Part shown: piece after piece, positions 36,065-44,792 of the stretch
Numbering within the stretch: position 1 is the first letter of the stretch
How the letters are laid out: every line of letters starts with the position of its first letter
NCBI RefSeq assembly: GCF_030128825.1
Contig: NZ_CP119127.1
Location: forward strand, 3,534,001 to 3,598,000
DNA: 64,000 nucleotides
Direction: 5' to 3'
DNA from: Sphingobium sp. WTD-1
GTDB lineage: Bacteria; Pseudomonadota; Alphaproteobacteria; Sphingomonadales; Sphingomonadaceae
Notes under the pieces: model-generated
The model's input: the letters and a program-made list of their open reading frames with translations, nothing else
What the model was told of the DNA's origin: nothing
Databases searched by the model: none
Made by a program: the position numbers and the translations under genes

Positions 36065-38023
36065 ATGAGCAGAGTTGTTATTGCCATGCTTCTTATTCTG
36101 GCGCCCTCGATTGTGTCATCGCGCCCCATGTCGGTGGACGACGTACTCGGGATGGAACGTTTGGATCGGGCCCAGCTATCCCCCGATGGAATGCTTCTCG
36201 CCGCCGTTGTCCTTCGGCCGGCGAGAGATGGCGAAATATATGGCCGAGCAGCATATGAAATTGATCCATCTCGCGCAGATATATGGCTCATCGATCGCAG
36301 CACCGGCGTACGCCGAAATTTGACAGAAGGACACGCCGAGGCTGCCGGATCCTGGTGTGCGACGTGGTCCCCCGATGGGCAGCGCCTGGCGTTTCTGTCT
36401 ACGCGCCCGGAAGGTACTGAGCCCAAAGGCGGCAATAATGTCAGGCTATACATGTGGGATCGGACGACCGATCGGGTCCACAGACTTAGTGACCAGGCGA
36501 TCGTAACACAAACCAGGTACGGCAGCGGCGTCAACAGGCTTGATTTCGCGGGTCCGGGGTCGAATTCGCCGAATGTCTGTACGATTGGTGATGAGAATGC
36601 CCCGTTCGTTTGGCTTGACGGAAGCCGACTGCTGGCCGCGATGCTCCCGCCGGGCAGCATTTCGAGCCTCCTCGAAGCCACAGAGCGCTTCTATCGCCAT
36701 GTATCAATGACCCGGGACAAAGTGCGCGAGGGCCAGGAAGCCGTGGTCAGTGCCTCTGCGAGTGGTGCAGAGCGCACGACAGTGGGCTCGGATCAGGAAG
36801 CGATCCTTACCATCGTGAACGTAGAGACGGGCACGTCTACAGATTTGGCGCATGTGCCGGCATATCCCTTCAAGGGGGGCCTTGCCGTCCGCGTCTCTCC
36901 AAGAGGTGACCGGGCTGCCGTTATGGCAACAACCGGCGTGCTTGCGCCTGCCAAAGATGCATCCTTTCCCAGAAATGACGGCGAATGGCTGGTTCAGAAA
37001 AAATTGGGTCTGGTCGATCTTCATAGACCGAAAGCCATCGAGTGGATGAAACTACCAGATGAAGCGGCACTACCATTGCTGCTCCTCGGCTGGGCTGGAG
37101 ATGCCGGAGATACATTCACTTTCGCGGCTCGCCCGAAACTGGAAAGCCAAGCCGTCCAATATTTTGCGGCCAATACTGTCACGGGCGTCATCAGACCTGA
37201 GGCAGATCGTAAAAAGGACATCATGTCATCCCGCCCCGCTGGACTTCCGGAGAAGGCCCAACTGATTGGCCGCGATGCTAAAGGAATCGTATGGAGCGAG
37301 CAGACGGCCCAAGGCTTATTCGTTCGCGCATCCGCGCGAAATGGAAAAGCTGTCACTCTGCTTGAGCTTAATCGCCACCTAGCCGCAGTGGAGACCGGGC
37401 GGGCGTTCGAATTTGATTACCTAAGCGGACACGGTGAGCCTCTGAAGGCGGCCGTTCTGCTGCCTCCAGGATATAAGGGCGGCAGGGTACCCGTGATAAC
37501 ATGGGGATACGCGGTAGCGACTGTTCCAAGCTGGTCAGACTACTCGCTGGATCTGTATATGCCGGGCATCTACAATCTCCATCTCTACGCCGCTCAGGGG
37601 TTCGCCATTCTGCTCCCGTCGATCCCATTAAAGCGGGATGGCAAGCAAGATCCGCTCACGGAGCTTGCGCTGGATGTTGATCCCGCAGTGGACCGATTGG
37701 TCGAACTTGGCATTGCGGACCGGACACGGGTCGGTTTCATGGGCCAAAGTTTCGGCGGCTATACAGCTTTAGGATTGGCTACGCAGTCCCATCGCTTCAA
37801 TGCCATTGCGGCTATAGCCCCTATATCCGATTTGAGGACCTACTATGGGGCATTTGATCCGACGGCTCGCGGGTACGATCTCGACGAACAAGATAAATCA
37901 GACAATGTGGTAATTGCTGAACTGACTTCGCCGGCGGCACAAGGGCCTCCATATGCGAAGGGAGAGTTTTACCAGCGTAATTCCCCCTTGAGTTTCGTCG
38001 ATCGAGTGAACGCGCCAGTATTG

Positions 38024-38805
38024 CTAGGCGGTGTTGACAAAAGCTTTCAGCCATAGTCGCGCGGCAGCGAGGTTGATGAAGCTCTCGAACGACAGGACGG
38101 TCTTGTCGTAGCGGGTGGCGATGCGGCGCTGCTGCTTGAGTTTGGCGAACATGCGCTCGACACGATTGCGATCCTTGTAGCGCCGGTAGTCGGGATGGGC
38201 CGGCACCTTGCGGTTGGAGCGCGGCGGGATGACGGGCAGGATGCCTCGCATGAGCAGGTTCTCCCGGAACCTGTCGCCATCATAGCCTTTGTCGGCGAGC
38301 AGCGCCCTGGGCTTGGGCAGCGGCAGGTTCATCAGATCGTCGGCCGCCGTATAGTCCGATGCCTCGCCGCCGGTAAGGATGAAGCCGACAGGGAGGCCCT
38401 GATTGTCACAGCGGGCGTGGATCTTGCTCGTAAAGCCGCCGCGTGATCGACCAAAAGCCTGCGCACAAGCCCCCCTTTTCCGCCCGCTGCCGAGACGTGG
38501 CCGCGAACCGTGGTGCTGTCGATCATGTGCTGCCAGTCGTCGGTGAGGCCCAGATCGACCAACGTTTGCAGCATGGCGTCCCAGACGCCTTGCTCCGCCC
38601 AGCGCCGGAACCGGACATAGACCGAGTTCCACTTGCCATAGCGCTCGTGCATGTCGCGCCACGGGCAACCGACCCGCAGCACATGCAGCATGCCATTGAG
38701 AAAGCGCCGGTTATCGCCGGCCGGTCGGGCATGCCTCCCACGCTCGGACGGGAGTAGCGGCCCGATCAACTCCCACTCCGCGTCCGACAAATCCCCTCGA
38801 TCCAT
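38024..38805 (-). CDS. IS5/IS427-group transposase made by frameshifting
   Basis: Two overlapping frames make one DDE transposase. The first (from ATG 38805) encodes DLSDAEWELIGPLLP, CPWRDMHERYGKWNSVYVRF and HMIDSTTVRGH. The second continues with GGFTSKIHARCDNQGLPVGF, LADKGYDGDRFRENL and RNRVERMFAKLKQQRRIATR. They meet at the slippery run AAAAGGGGGG (38479-38470), the usual frameshift site of this group. The TAG stop is formed at the insertion site: TA is the target duplication and G is flanking DNA. Confidence 0.9.
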
Positions 38806-38875
38806 GACCGCTCCCCAAAGAGCAGCCTTGAATCAGAACACGCACCGATTGGGAATCCCTTTTGTCAACGCCGCC
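38027..38875 (-). mobile_element. Complete IS5 family (IS427 group) element
   Basis: The 849-bp element has terminal inverted repeats GGCGGYGTTGACAAAAG (16 of 17 match) at both ends. It is flanked by a TA dinucleotide on each side. Removing the element plus one TA restores the peptidase reading frame exactly (VLLIHGD), which proves the boundaries. Confidence 0.93.
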
Positions 38876-39178
38876 TAATCCACGGCGACTTGGACATCCG
38901 CGGCACAACATACCAATCGGAGGCATTTTATACGGGCCTATGGCGCCAGGGAAAGACTGCTCGCATCCTGCGGTACGGGGGCGAAAATCACTCGTTAGCG
39001 GGTTCCCCCGCAACCGTCCGAAGCGTGGTCAGCGAGATCTGCGAATGGTTTCACAAATATCTTTCACCAGGCAGCGCTCGATGATCGGCTCGTCTTGAAG
39101 CAAAGTATTGCGCATGCTGATCGTGCGTTCATCAAATGCTGGGGCCAGTGGACGGTCACTTCCATACAGGCGAGGCAA

Positions 39179-40100
39179 TCAGGCGGCGAGCTTCTCGACA
39201 CCTTCATTGAACCGATCGATCCATTCGCGCATATGCGGTCGCCGCTCCACGGGAATGGCCGCAGCGACACGCTGGAAATCAATGAGATCGACAGATGCGC
39301 CTGCGACGATGGCGTCGATCTCGTCGGGATCAAGAAGCTCTCGCTGCCGGATGAACATGGTCATGGAGCCGGGACGGGCTTTTGTCGCCCGACGCCACAA
39401 GCTCTCGACATTGCGCAGGCGGGGCGCGGCCCGCGCCTCAACCAACACGATCAATCGAAGCACCCAGCGCGGCAATTGCGCGACTTCCTCGGAACGCATA
39501 TGCGCACAGATGACGCAACTCGATTTCGGGGGAACCGGCAAGCCTTCAGCCTCAATCCGCCTGATGCAGGCGTCGCGGTCCCAATGCCATTCGTGCAGAA
39601 GCGGATAAAGATAGTCGTATCGGGCATCCACGATGCCTTCGGTTCGCATAACGCCGGCTGTCGGCAGGTGAAGCGTCATACCCGTTCAGCTTGACAACCT
39701 TACCGCCAACCTGCCATATATTCTTTGCAAGTTGCCATTTTGACACCCAAAGGTCTTGAGGCTGTATCTTCCATTTGACTGAACAAGATTTTCTACCAAA
39801 TGAGGCAGATGGCAAAGTCGAGTTCGTCAGGCAATTCTCCAATATTGTGAAGTACGGCGGCCAATGCTTGAATTTCTTCGGCTCATATCGAACAATATGA
39901 TGGGATATGCCTCGATCGTCCATCCATTTCTGAAAAATCGGAAGGTAGGCGTAACTCTGGGGCTTTTCGGCGCCAGTATCCGCGGTCAATACGGCATCCA
40001 GCCTTCGGCCCCGGGCTACCCATTCTATAATCATGGCGGTGCTGTTTACGCCCATGCCCCAGGCCGCCACGACTGGATAGGTGGCAGATGGCATCGTCAT
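39179..40100 (-). pseudogene. PP-loop (PAPS reductase-like) protein, frameshifted
   Basis: Read from ATG 40100, the frame encodes a PP-loop ATPase start (VVAAWGMGVNSTAMIIEWVA, TADTGAEKPQSYAYL) up to about NGYDASPADSRRYA. The next 160 residues lie in another frame (TEGIVDARYDYLYPLLHEWH, SSCVICAHMRSEEVAQLP) ending at 39179. One base is missing near 39641-39646. Intact relatives (about 300 residues) are phosphoadenosine-phosphosulfate-reductase-like proteins of phages and plasmids with a conserved CxxC. The start overlaps the preceding 68-aa gene by 4 nt. A sequencing error cannot be excluded. Confidence 0.75.
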
Positions 40101-40303
40101 GCGACCATCGCCAGCCAGCGATCGGGCCAGGCCGGCGGCCGCATCGTAACCCTGAACGCCTGTAGCGGCGCGACACCATGCACGACATAGTGCGGCACAC
40201 CAGTCGCACGCCGCAGCTGCTGGGCTGTTCTGAGCGCGTGATCGAAGCTGGAGAGTTGCCGCCGCAGAGACGACAGGCTGCTGGGCGGGACAGGCGTAGA
40301 CAT
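40097..40303 (-). CDS. Small protein of unknown function (68 aa)
   Basis: ATG 40303 follows CCGGAGG. The product (SSLRRQLSSFDHALRTAQQL, TGVPHYVVHGVAPLQAF) has a short amphipathic helix and a basic C-terminus. The stop overlaps the start of the PP-loop gene (ATGA), indicating translational coupling. No family is recognised. Confidence 0.6.
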   Translation of the reverse strand: MSTPVPPSSLSSLRRQLSSFDHALRTAQQLRRATGVPHYVVHGVAPLQAFRVTMRPPAWPDRWLAMVA

Positions 40304-40334
40304 GAAACCTCCGGGAAAGAAGCGGCGCCCGTGA

Positions 40335-41633
40335 TCAGGCAGCGATCGGAAGATCGACACCGGTCGGAACAGCGGTATCGAGCGCCAGCAGGCTGGGGAG
40401 CGTGACAGGTGGCCGGTTCGCCCGCCGCGTCTTCGGCCCGCGCGTGGGCCGCGCCGGATCATTGAACCGGCAGCCGAGACGCGCGGCATGCTTGCCGATG
40501 ACGGCGGGATCGCGGCCAAGGGCCTGCGCGACATCGACCATCGAGACGCCATATGCCCAGGCGTTACGGATCGCCCTGTCCTCGTCGGCGCTGAATGCGC
40601 GCATGAACCCGTGGGAAAGGCCCATGCGGTTCGCATGGTAGAGAACGGCGCGCACGCCGCGGCCAAGCGCCTCGGCGATCTGGCGGGTCGGAACCTTGCC
40701 ATAGTCTGCCCGCAACCGGGCTTCTTCCCCGGCCGTCCAGACCGGACCCTGCCGAAATCCGTCCCGGCGGACATGCGATCCCTTGAGCCCCAGCGCTTCG
40801 GCCCGCCAGCGGATCGAGTGGGGGGTGCGCCCAAGCCGCTCGCGCAGCGGCGTCAGGCTCGCGCCCGTCGCGTAAGCATGATGCAGAAGCGCGTCCTCCT
40901 CGGCGATCCACGGGCGGCCCCAGCCTCTGCCATAGCCCAGCTTACGCAGGCGCTGACCGAGGCTGCGACTGTTCCGGGCCGGGAAGCCTTCGGCCACCAG
41001 AACCTCGGCGATGGCGACATAGCGTGCGCCGGTTGTCGCGAGTTCGAGGGCGCGGTTCATTTCCGCATTGCTCCAGTCGTCCGGCTGGCAGGCATGGCGC
41101 AGCCCCAGCGCCGAAGCGCGCGAGATGACACCGGCGAAGGGTCGCCCGATCAGGCTCGCGATCTGCGCGACAGGAACGCCTGTGGCGTAGCCGGTGCGCA
41201 GCTGCGTGTCCTCCCAGCCACTGTACGGCGGGGATCCGGGTTCGGAGAGGCCAAGCAGCCGGGCGCGCGCATAGAGCGCGCTCACGCCGCGACCAAGCCG
41301 CGCCGACAACGTCGCCGTCGGCTCGTGGGCGTAGCAGCGCGCCATTTCCTCATCGTCCCAGTCGCTCCACGATCGCCGCGAATTACGGCGCAGGCCCAGG
41401 TCATGGATCCGGGTAGCGACAGCGGCCCGGGACCGCCCAAGCTGGGCGGCGATTTCCTCAATCGTGCAATCGTCGGTAAAAGCTACGCGGAGACGCGCCG
41501 TCTCATCGGGAAGCCATGCGTCCGCGCGGAAAGCCAGTTCCGAAAGCGGAATGGTCGGCGCGGTCTCCGTCGCGGGGACGAAAGGGGTCAGTTCGACGAT
41601 ATCGGCGTCGAGATCGAAGCTGGTCTGGGTCAT
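40335..41633 (-). CDS. Protein with seven tandem SANT/Myb-like HTH repeats
   Basis: The 432-residue protein is built of about seven repeats of 45-50 residues. Each has an N-terminal aromatic-acidic start (W..EE), a middle Tyr/Ala helix and an ending like IAEALGRGVRAVLYHANRMG or IASLIGRPFAGVISRASALG. The pattern matches bacterial SANT/Myb-like or GcrA-like helix-turn-helix units, so it probably binds DNA over an extended site. It follows the HerA-like gene by 12 nt (AAGGAAG upstream of ATG 41633) and precedes the 68-aa gene by 31 nt. The specific role is unknown. Confidence 0.75.
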   Translation of the reverse strand: MTQTSFDLDADIVELTPFVPATETAPTIPLSELAFRADAWLPDETARLRVAFTDDCTIEEIAAQLGRSRAAVATRIHDLGLRRNSRRSWSDWDDEEMARCYAHEPTATLSARLGRGVSALYARARLLGLSEPGSPPYSGWEDTQLRTGYATGVPVAQIASLIGRPFAGVISRASALGLRHACQPDDWSNAEMNRALELATTGARYVAIAEVLVAEGFPARNSRSLGQRLRKLGYGRGWGRPWIAEEDALLHHAYATGASLTPLRERLGRTPHSIRWRAEALGLKGSHVRRDGFRQGPVWTAGEEARLRADYGKVPTRQIAEALGRGVRAVLYHANRMGLSHGFMRAFSADEDRAIRNAWAYGVSMVDVAQALGRDPAVIGKHAARLGCRFNDPARPTRGPKTRRANRPPVTLPSLLALDTAVPTGVDLPIAA

Positions 41634-41645
41634 GGTGGGCTTCCT

Positions 41646-42848
41646 TCAGGCCAGGCCGACGACCGGGGTGTCGACGACGCGCAGGCGCAACCGGGCCGAC
41701 AGGCGCGCGAGACGCGTATCTCCGCGCGGCATGGTGTCCGAGGCGCCGATCGCGGCGAGCAGATCGAGACCGGCGTCGACGTCAGTGGCGGGGAGCGCGA
41801 GATGGCGCGCTAGATCATCGGCCGTGGTGGCGTTGGGCGTGATGCTGCCCAGCGCCCCGACAATGCGCGCGGCGGCGGGCGCCGCAGGGTCGAGCAGGAA
41901 AGCATCGAGCGCGCGTTGGCCACGCATGGCGGCATGGGTGTTCCTGCTCGGCGCCACCTCGCGCAAGGTATCGAGGTCGAGGAGCGTGCGGCTCTCGTCC
42001 GGGTCGAGGTGGGCAGCGGCGACCAGATCGGGTGTCCGACCGATGTGCGGTGTGATCGTCGTGTCGATTTTCGCCAGTACGGGCAGCGCCGAAAGCGCGG
42101 GACCGAAGGCGAAGAACTCTCCCTGTGGCAATTGCCGGAGCAGCGCCGCCTGATCGCCGCCGAAACCGAGCAGGTCAGCGGCCCGCGCCACGTCACGGTC
42201 AAAGACGTTGAGACCGATCAGGTGATTGTGCAGTTCGGAGACCACTGAACTGGCGAGCTTGGCGAGACGCTGCGTGGCGATGATCGTGCCGATCCCGCGC
42301 TTGCGCCCCCGCGCGCACATGTCAGTGAGGGTAGCGACGCCTAGGCGGCGGGTTTCGGCGTCGCGGGCCGAGGCCGCCATATGCGGCGCGAGGAGATGCG
42401 CTTCATCGATGCAGACCAGCACCGTGTGGGCCCAATGCTCGCGCGGCGCCGAGAGGAGCCCTGCGAAGAAGGCGGCGGCCTTCTCGATGCGGTGGTCGGG
42501 CTCCAGATCGGTGAGATCGAGATGCAGGGCAATACGGTGCTGGCGGGTGCGCAGCGCCAGCGCAGTAAGACCGTCATTGGCGTAGTCGCGTGCGACGACA
42601 GTGGTCGCGCCGATATGCGCGGCAAGATTGGCGAACTCGCCTTCCGGATCGACGATGATGGTGGTCAGATAATCGAAGGCCTCCTCGATGATCCGGCGCA
42701 GCGTCTGGCTCTTGCCCGCGCCCGACGATCCCTGGATCAGGCAGCGACCCGACATCAGTTTGCCGAGATCCAGTTCCAGCGTGCCGGCCGAACAGTGACC
42801 GAGCGGAACTTTCGCATTGCGGGTGAAGTCATGAGTGGCGATGGTCAT
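41646..42848 (-). CDS. HerA-like (DUF87) ATPase
   Basis: The 400-residue protein has Walker A GSSGAGKS (residues 40-47), the HerA/VirB4-type IVDPEGEF, Walker B VLVCIDEAHLLAP (about 143-155), and GRKRGIGTIIATQRLAKLAS with its sensor region. HerA-type hexameric motors translocate DNA and are often paired with nucleases in repair or defence systems. No nuclease is fused here. The ATG at 42848 lies inside the end of the GHKL gene (20-nt overlap), with AAGGAG upstream. Confidence 0.85.
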   Translation of the reverse strand: MTIATHDFTRNAKVPLGHCSAGTLELDLGKLMSGRCLIQGSSGAGKSQTLRRIIEEAFDYLTTIIVDPEGEFANLAAHIGATTVVARDYANDGLTALALRTRQHRIALHLDLTDLEPDHRIEKAAAFFAGLLSAPREHWAHTVLVCIDEAHLLAPHMAASARDAETRRLGVATLTDMCARGRKRGIGTIIATQRLAKLASSVVSELHNHLIGLNVFDRDVARAADLLGFGGDQAALLRQLPQGEFFAFGPALSALPVLAKIDTTITPHIGRTPDLVAAAHLDPDESRTLLDLDTLREVAPSRNTHAAMRGQRALDAFLLDPAAPAAARIVGALGSITPNATTADDLARHLALPATDVDAGLDLLAAIGASDTMPRGDTRLARLSARLRLRVVDTPVVGLA

Positions 42849-44394
42849 GGGCGTGCTCCTTCCGTCGGCATCGTGTGCGGACGCCGGATCTGCTGCTCAG
42901 GGGATGGGTTCGGGCGGCGGCTCCGACATCGTCGCGCGAAGAGAACAGCGTCGCGTGGATCATGCATCCCAGGCGATCCGGGTCGATACCGCCGCCGCGG
43001 GTCACAAGGACCACGGCCTCCTCGATATCCCAACTGCCAGTGGGACAGACCAGGGCCGGGATTTCAATGGAATGGACGTGCCGCGGCGCATCCTCATGCC
43101 CGGTCTCGGCAATCTCCAGGTCGGCTACGATCCTGTCGACGAAACCTGAAGCGAAGCCGCATGGAAGGCGGTCGTCTTCACTATAAGGATGTTCGATGCC
43201 GCCGCGGTAAATCCGGAAGGAAACATAGAGGATGATCGGTAGAGCGTCGTACCAGTCATAGCCGTCGAGCCAGCGTTCCTCCTCCACCAGCACGAAATCC
43301 TGAAGCGGCGGCTGATGGTGGGCGAGTGCCAGCGCCTGCGCGATCTCGGAGCGCAGCGAGGGGACAACCATCAATGCGCCCCCAGAGACAGTCTCAGGGG
43401 CAGTTTTCGCACTGGCGGCCCTTTGATGTTCATCGCCGGACAGTGGATTCCAGATCGAGAGCCCTGGCCGTACCGCAGGCAGCATCACACCGAGTTCTCG
43501 AGCCCGCAGCCATAAGGCGAAGGGCAGGCGATGGTCCTCCTGGGCAGCAATGCCGGTATATATGGCGCGTTCGGCGGCGATGCGCAGCGCTTTCATCGCC
43601 TCGTTCGTGATCACCGCGTTGCGGGCCGGCAGGGCGAGGCGAATTTCAGGCGCGTCGATCACATCGATGCGAGCGGACCAGCGGCAGTCCTGCCTGTTCA
43701 ACTCGAATATATTGGGAAGAGAGCACGGGACAGCCAGACCATGGAAGTTGATGCAGGGGCCATCCTGCCGAACCGAGTTGCCTTTATAGACGCCGATACG
43801 GCAACCGCAGGCCTCTTCGATCAGCAGCGCATCCTTGAGAAAATCCTCGCGGGGCAGCAACGCACCGTCCAGCGTCACCGGCAAGGGATAGTAACGGGTG
43901 GCCTCAGCAATGGTCGAACAAATGCCCATCTTCCAGTCGTCGGATATCTCGATGCGGACCATCGTTCCCCAGCCGAGGTCGCACGACTCGGGTTCAAGCG
44001 CCCTGTCGCCATTCCAGGCTTCAGCGGGAATCCGGACCTTCCAGCCGTGTCCCATCGCGGGCGAGAAGGCGTGGATCTCGATGGCACGACCGGCAAGGCA
44101 GAACAGGCCGATGCCGGCCGGAGCCTCACGCCGCATGATATCGTCGCCCCAAACGGATAAACCGAGGGTCAGGAGCGCTGCGGGATTATCGATGCCGCAG
44201 CCGTCATCGTGGATATCGAGAATGGCGCGGCCGTCTTTCTCGACAAGGTTGATCATGACGTGCTGCGCGCCGGCCCGGCGGCAATTCTGCAGGATTTCGT
44301 GGATCGCAGCGAGCGCGCGTCCCGCGACAAGGCGGGACGCGCAGCGAACGGCGTCCTGGCTGACTGCGATCTCGATCGTGGCGGGAAGAAGCAT
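42829..44394 (-). CDS. GHKL (Hsp90/MutL-like) ATPase domain protein
   Basis: The 521-residue protein has an N-terminal GHKL fold: N-box Glu33/Asn37 in EILQNCRRAGA, the DDGCG box (Asp63), and APAGIGLFCLAGRA as the second glycine box. About 350 residues of unrecognised sequence follow. GHKL proteins use ATP-driven dimerisation as a clamp. ATG 44394 was chosen because AGGAG is 6 nt upstream; at 44400 it would touch the codon. It heads an operon with the HerA-like, SANT-repeat, 68-aa and PP-loop genes. Confidence 0.78.
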   Translation of the reverse strand: MLLPATIEIAVSQDAVRCASRLVAGRALAAIHEILQNCRRAGAQHVMINLVEKDGRAILDIHDDGCGIDNPAALLTLGLSVWGDDIMRREAPAGIGLFCLAGRAIEIHAFSPAMGHGWKVRIPAEAWNGDRALEPESCDLGWGTMVRIEISDDWKMGICSTIAEATRYYPLPVTLDGALLPREDFLKDALLIEEACGCRIGVYKGNSVRQDGPCINFHGLAVPCSLPNIFELNRQDCRWSARIDVIDAPEIRLALPARNAVITNEAMKALRIAAERAIYTGIAAQEDHRLPFALWLRARELGVMLPAVRPGLSIWNPLSGDEHQRAASAKTAPETVSGGALMVVPSLRSEIAQALALAHHQPPLQDFVLVEEERWLDGYDWYDALPIILYVSFRIYRGGIEHPYSEDDRLPCGFASGFVDRIVADLEIAETGHEDAPRHVHSIEIPALVCPTGSWDIEEAVVLVTRGGGIDPDRLGCMIHATLFSSRDDVGAAARTHPLSSRSGVRTRCRRKEHAHDHRHS

Positions 44395-44430
44395 GATCAT
44401 CTCCTGTCTCGGCGACGGACCAACCGGCCG

Positions 44431-44466
44431 TCTCCCCTACCCTGCCCCCTTCCCTTTCGTCCCGGC
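44431..44466 (-). promoter_or_regulatory. GA-rich leader motif upstream of GHKL operon
   Basis: On the minus strand a purine block (GAAAGGGAAGGGGGCAGGG) lies 37-72 nt before the start codon. Similar blocks occur before five other leftward units of the element. Confidence 0.45.
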
Positions 44467-44535
44467 TTGACGCTCTGCCGACGCAAAGCGCCAAGACAGT
44501 TGTCGTCGCGGTGAGCGTCCTGCAAAGAGGAGGCG

Positions 44536-44700
44536 ATGAGCGATTCAAACGATGTAAAACTGCGGGACCTCGTGCGGCGACTGCCCGACTGGATGCGCAA
44601 GGACCTGGCCTCGAGCGATGCCCCCCGGCGTGAGCGCGCGGAAGATGCCCTCCATGCGATGCTGCTGCCGCTGATGGAGGCCGGCGCGGGCGCTCCATGA
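44536..44700 (+). CDS. Small rightward protein (54 aa)
   Basis: ATG 44536 follows AAAGAGGAGGCG, an excellent ribosome-binding site. The 54-residue product (DVKLRDLVRRLPDWMRKDLA, RRERAEDALHAMLLPLM) is charged and helical. It is a lone rightward gene in the GHKL leader region, divergent from it and convergent with the DUF5983 gene. Composition and site argue that it is real; function unknown. Confidence 0.6.
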   Translation: MSDSNDVKLRDLVRRLPDWMRKDLASSDAPRRERAEDALHAMLLPLMEAGAGAP

Positions 44701-44792
44701 TGGATTGAAGGCGATGGTATTCCGAGTGATGCCCATCGCCGGCGGGATGCCAGCCAGACTCTTCCTGGCTGGTAAGCCGTTCCTCGATGCGG

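Larger units (their letters stand above)
36065..39084 (+). pseudogene. S9 (prolyl oligopeptidase) family peptidase interrupted by IS5
   Basis: The reading frame starts at ATG 36065 with a signal peptide (VVIAMLLILAPSIVSS), passes through a beta-propeller-like region (QLSPDGMLLAAVVLRP, WSPDGQRLAFLS) and the nucleophile box FMGQSFGGYTALG. It is broken after PVLL by an IS5 element at 38027-38875. The frame resumes at 38878 with IHGDLDIRG (catalytic Asp) and GGENHSLAG (catalytic His) and stops at 39084. Without the IS and its TA duplication it would encode 722 residues. It was a secreted serine peptidase; lasso-peptide isopeptidases belong to this family, but no lasso genes are nearby. GC is lower than in flanking genes, suggesting separate acquisition. 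Confidence 0.85.

Noticed and set aside
36065..39084. Complete lasso-peptide biosynthetic cluster
   Set aside because: Only the S9 peptidase is present. No precursor, cyclase (asparagine-synthetase-like) or transglutaminase-like protease was found near it, and the ABC exporter is 18 kb away.
40488..41813. Rightward 441-codon frame opposite the SANT-repeat gene
   Set aside because: It mirrors the real gene, has no domain, and its start has no ribosome-binding site.
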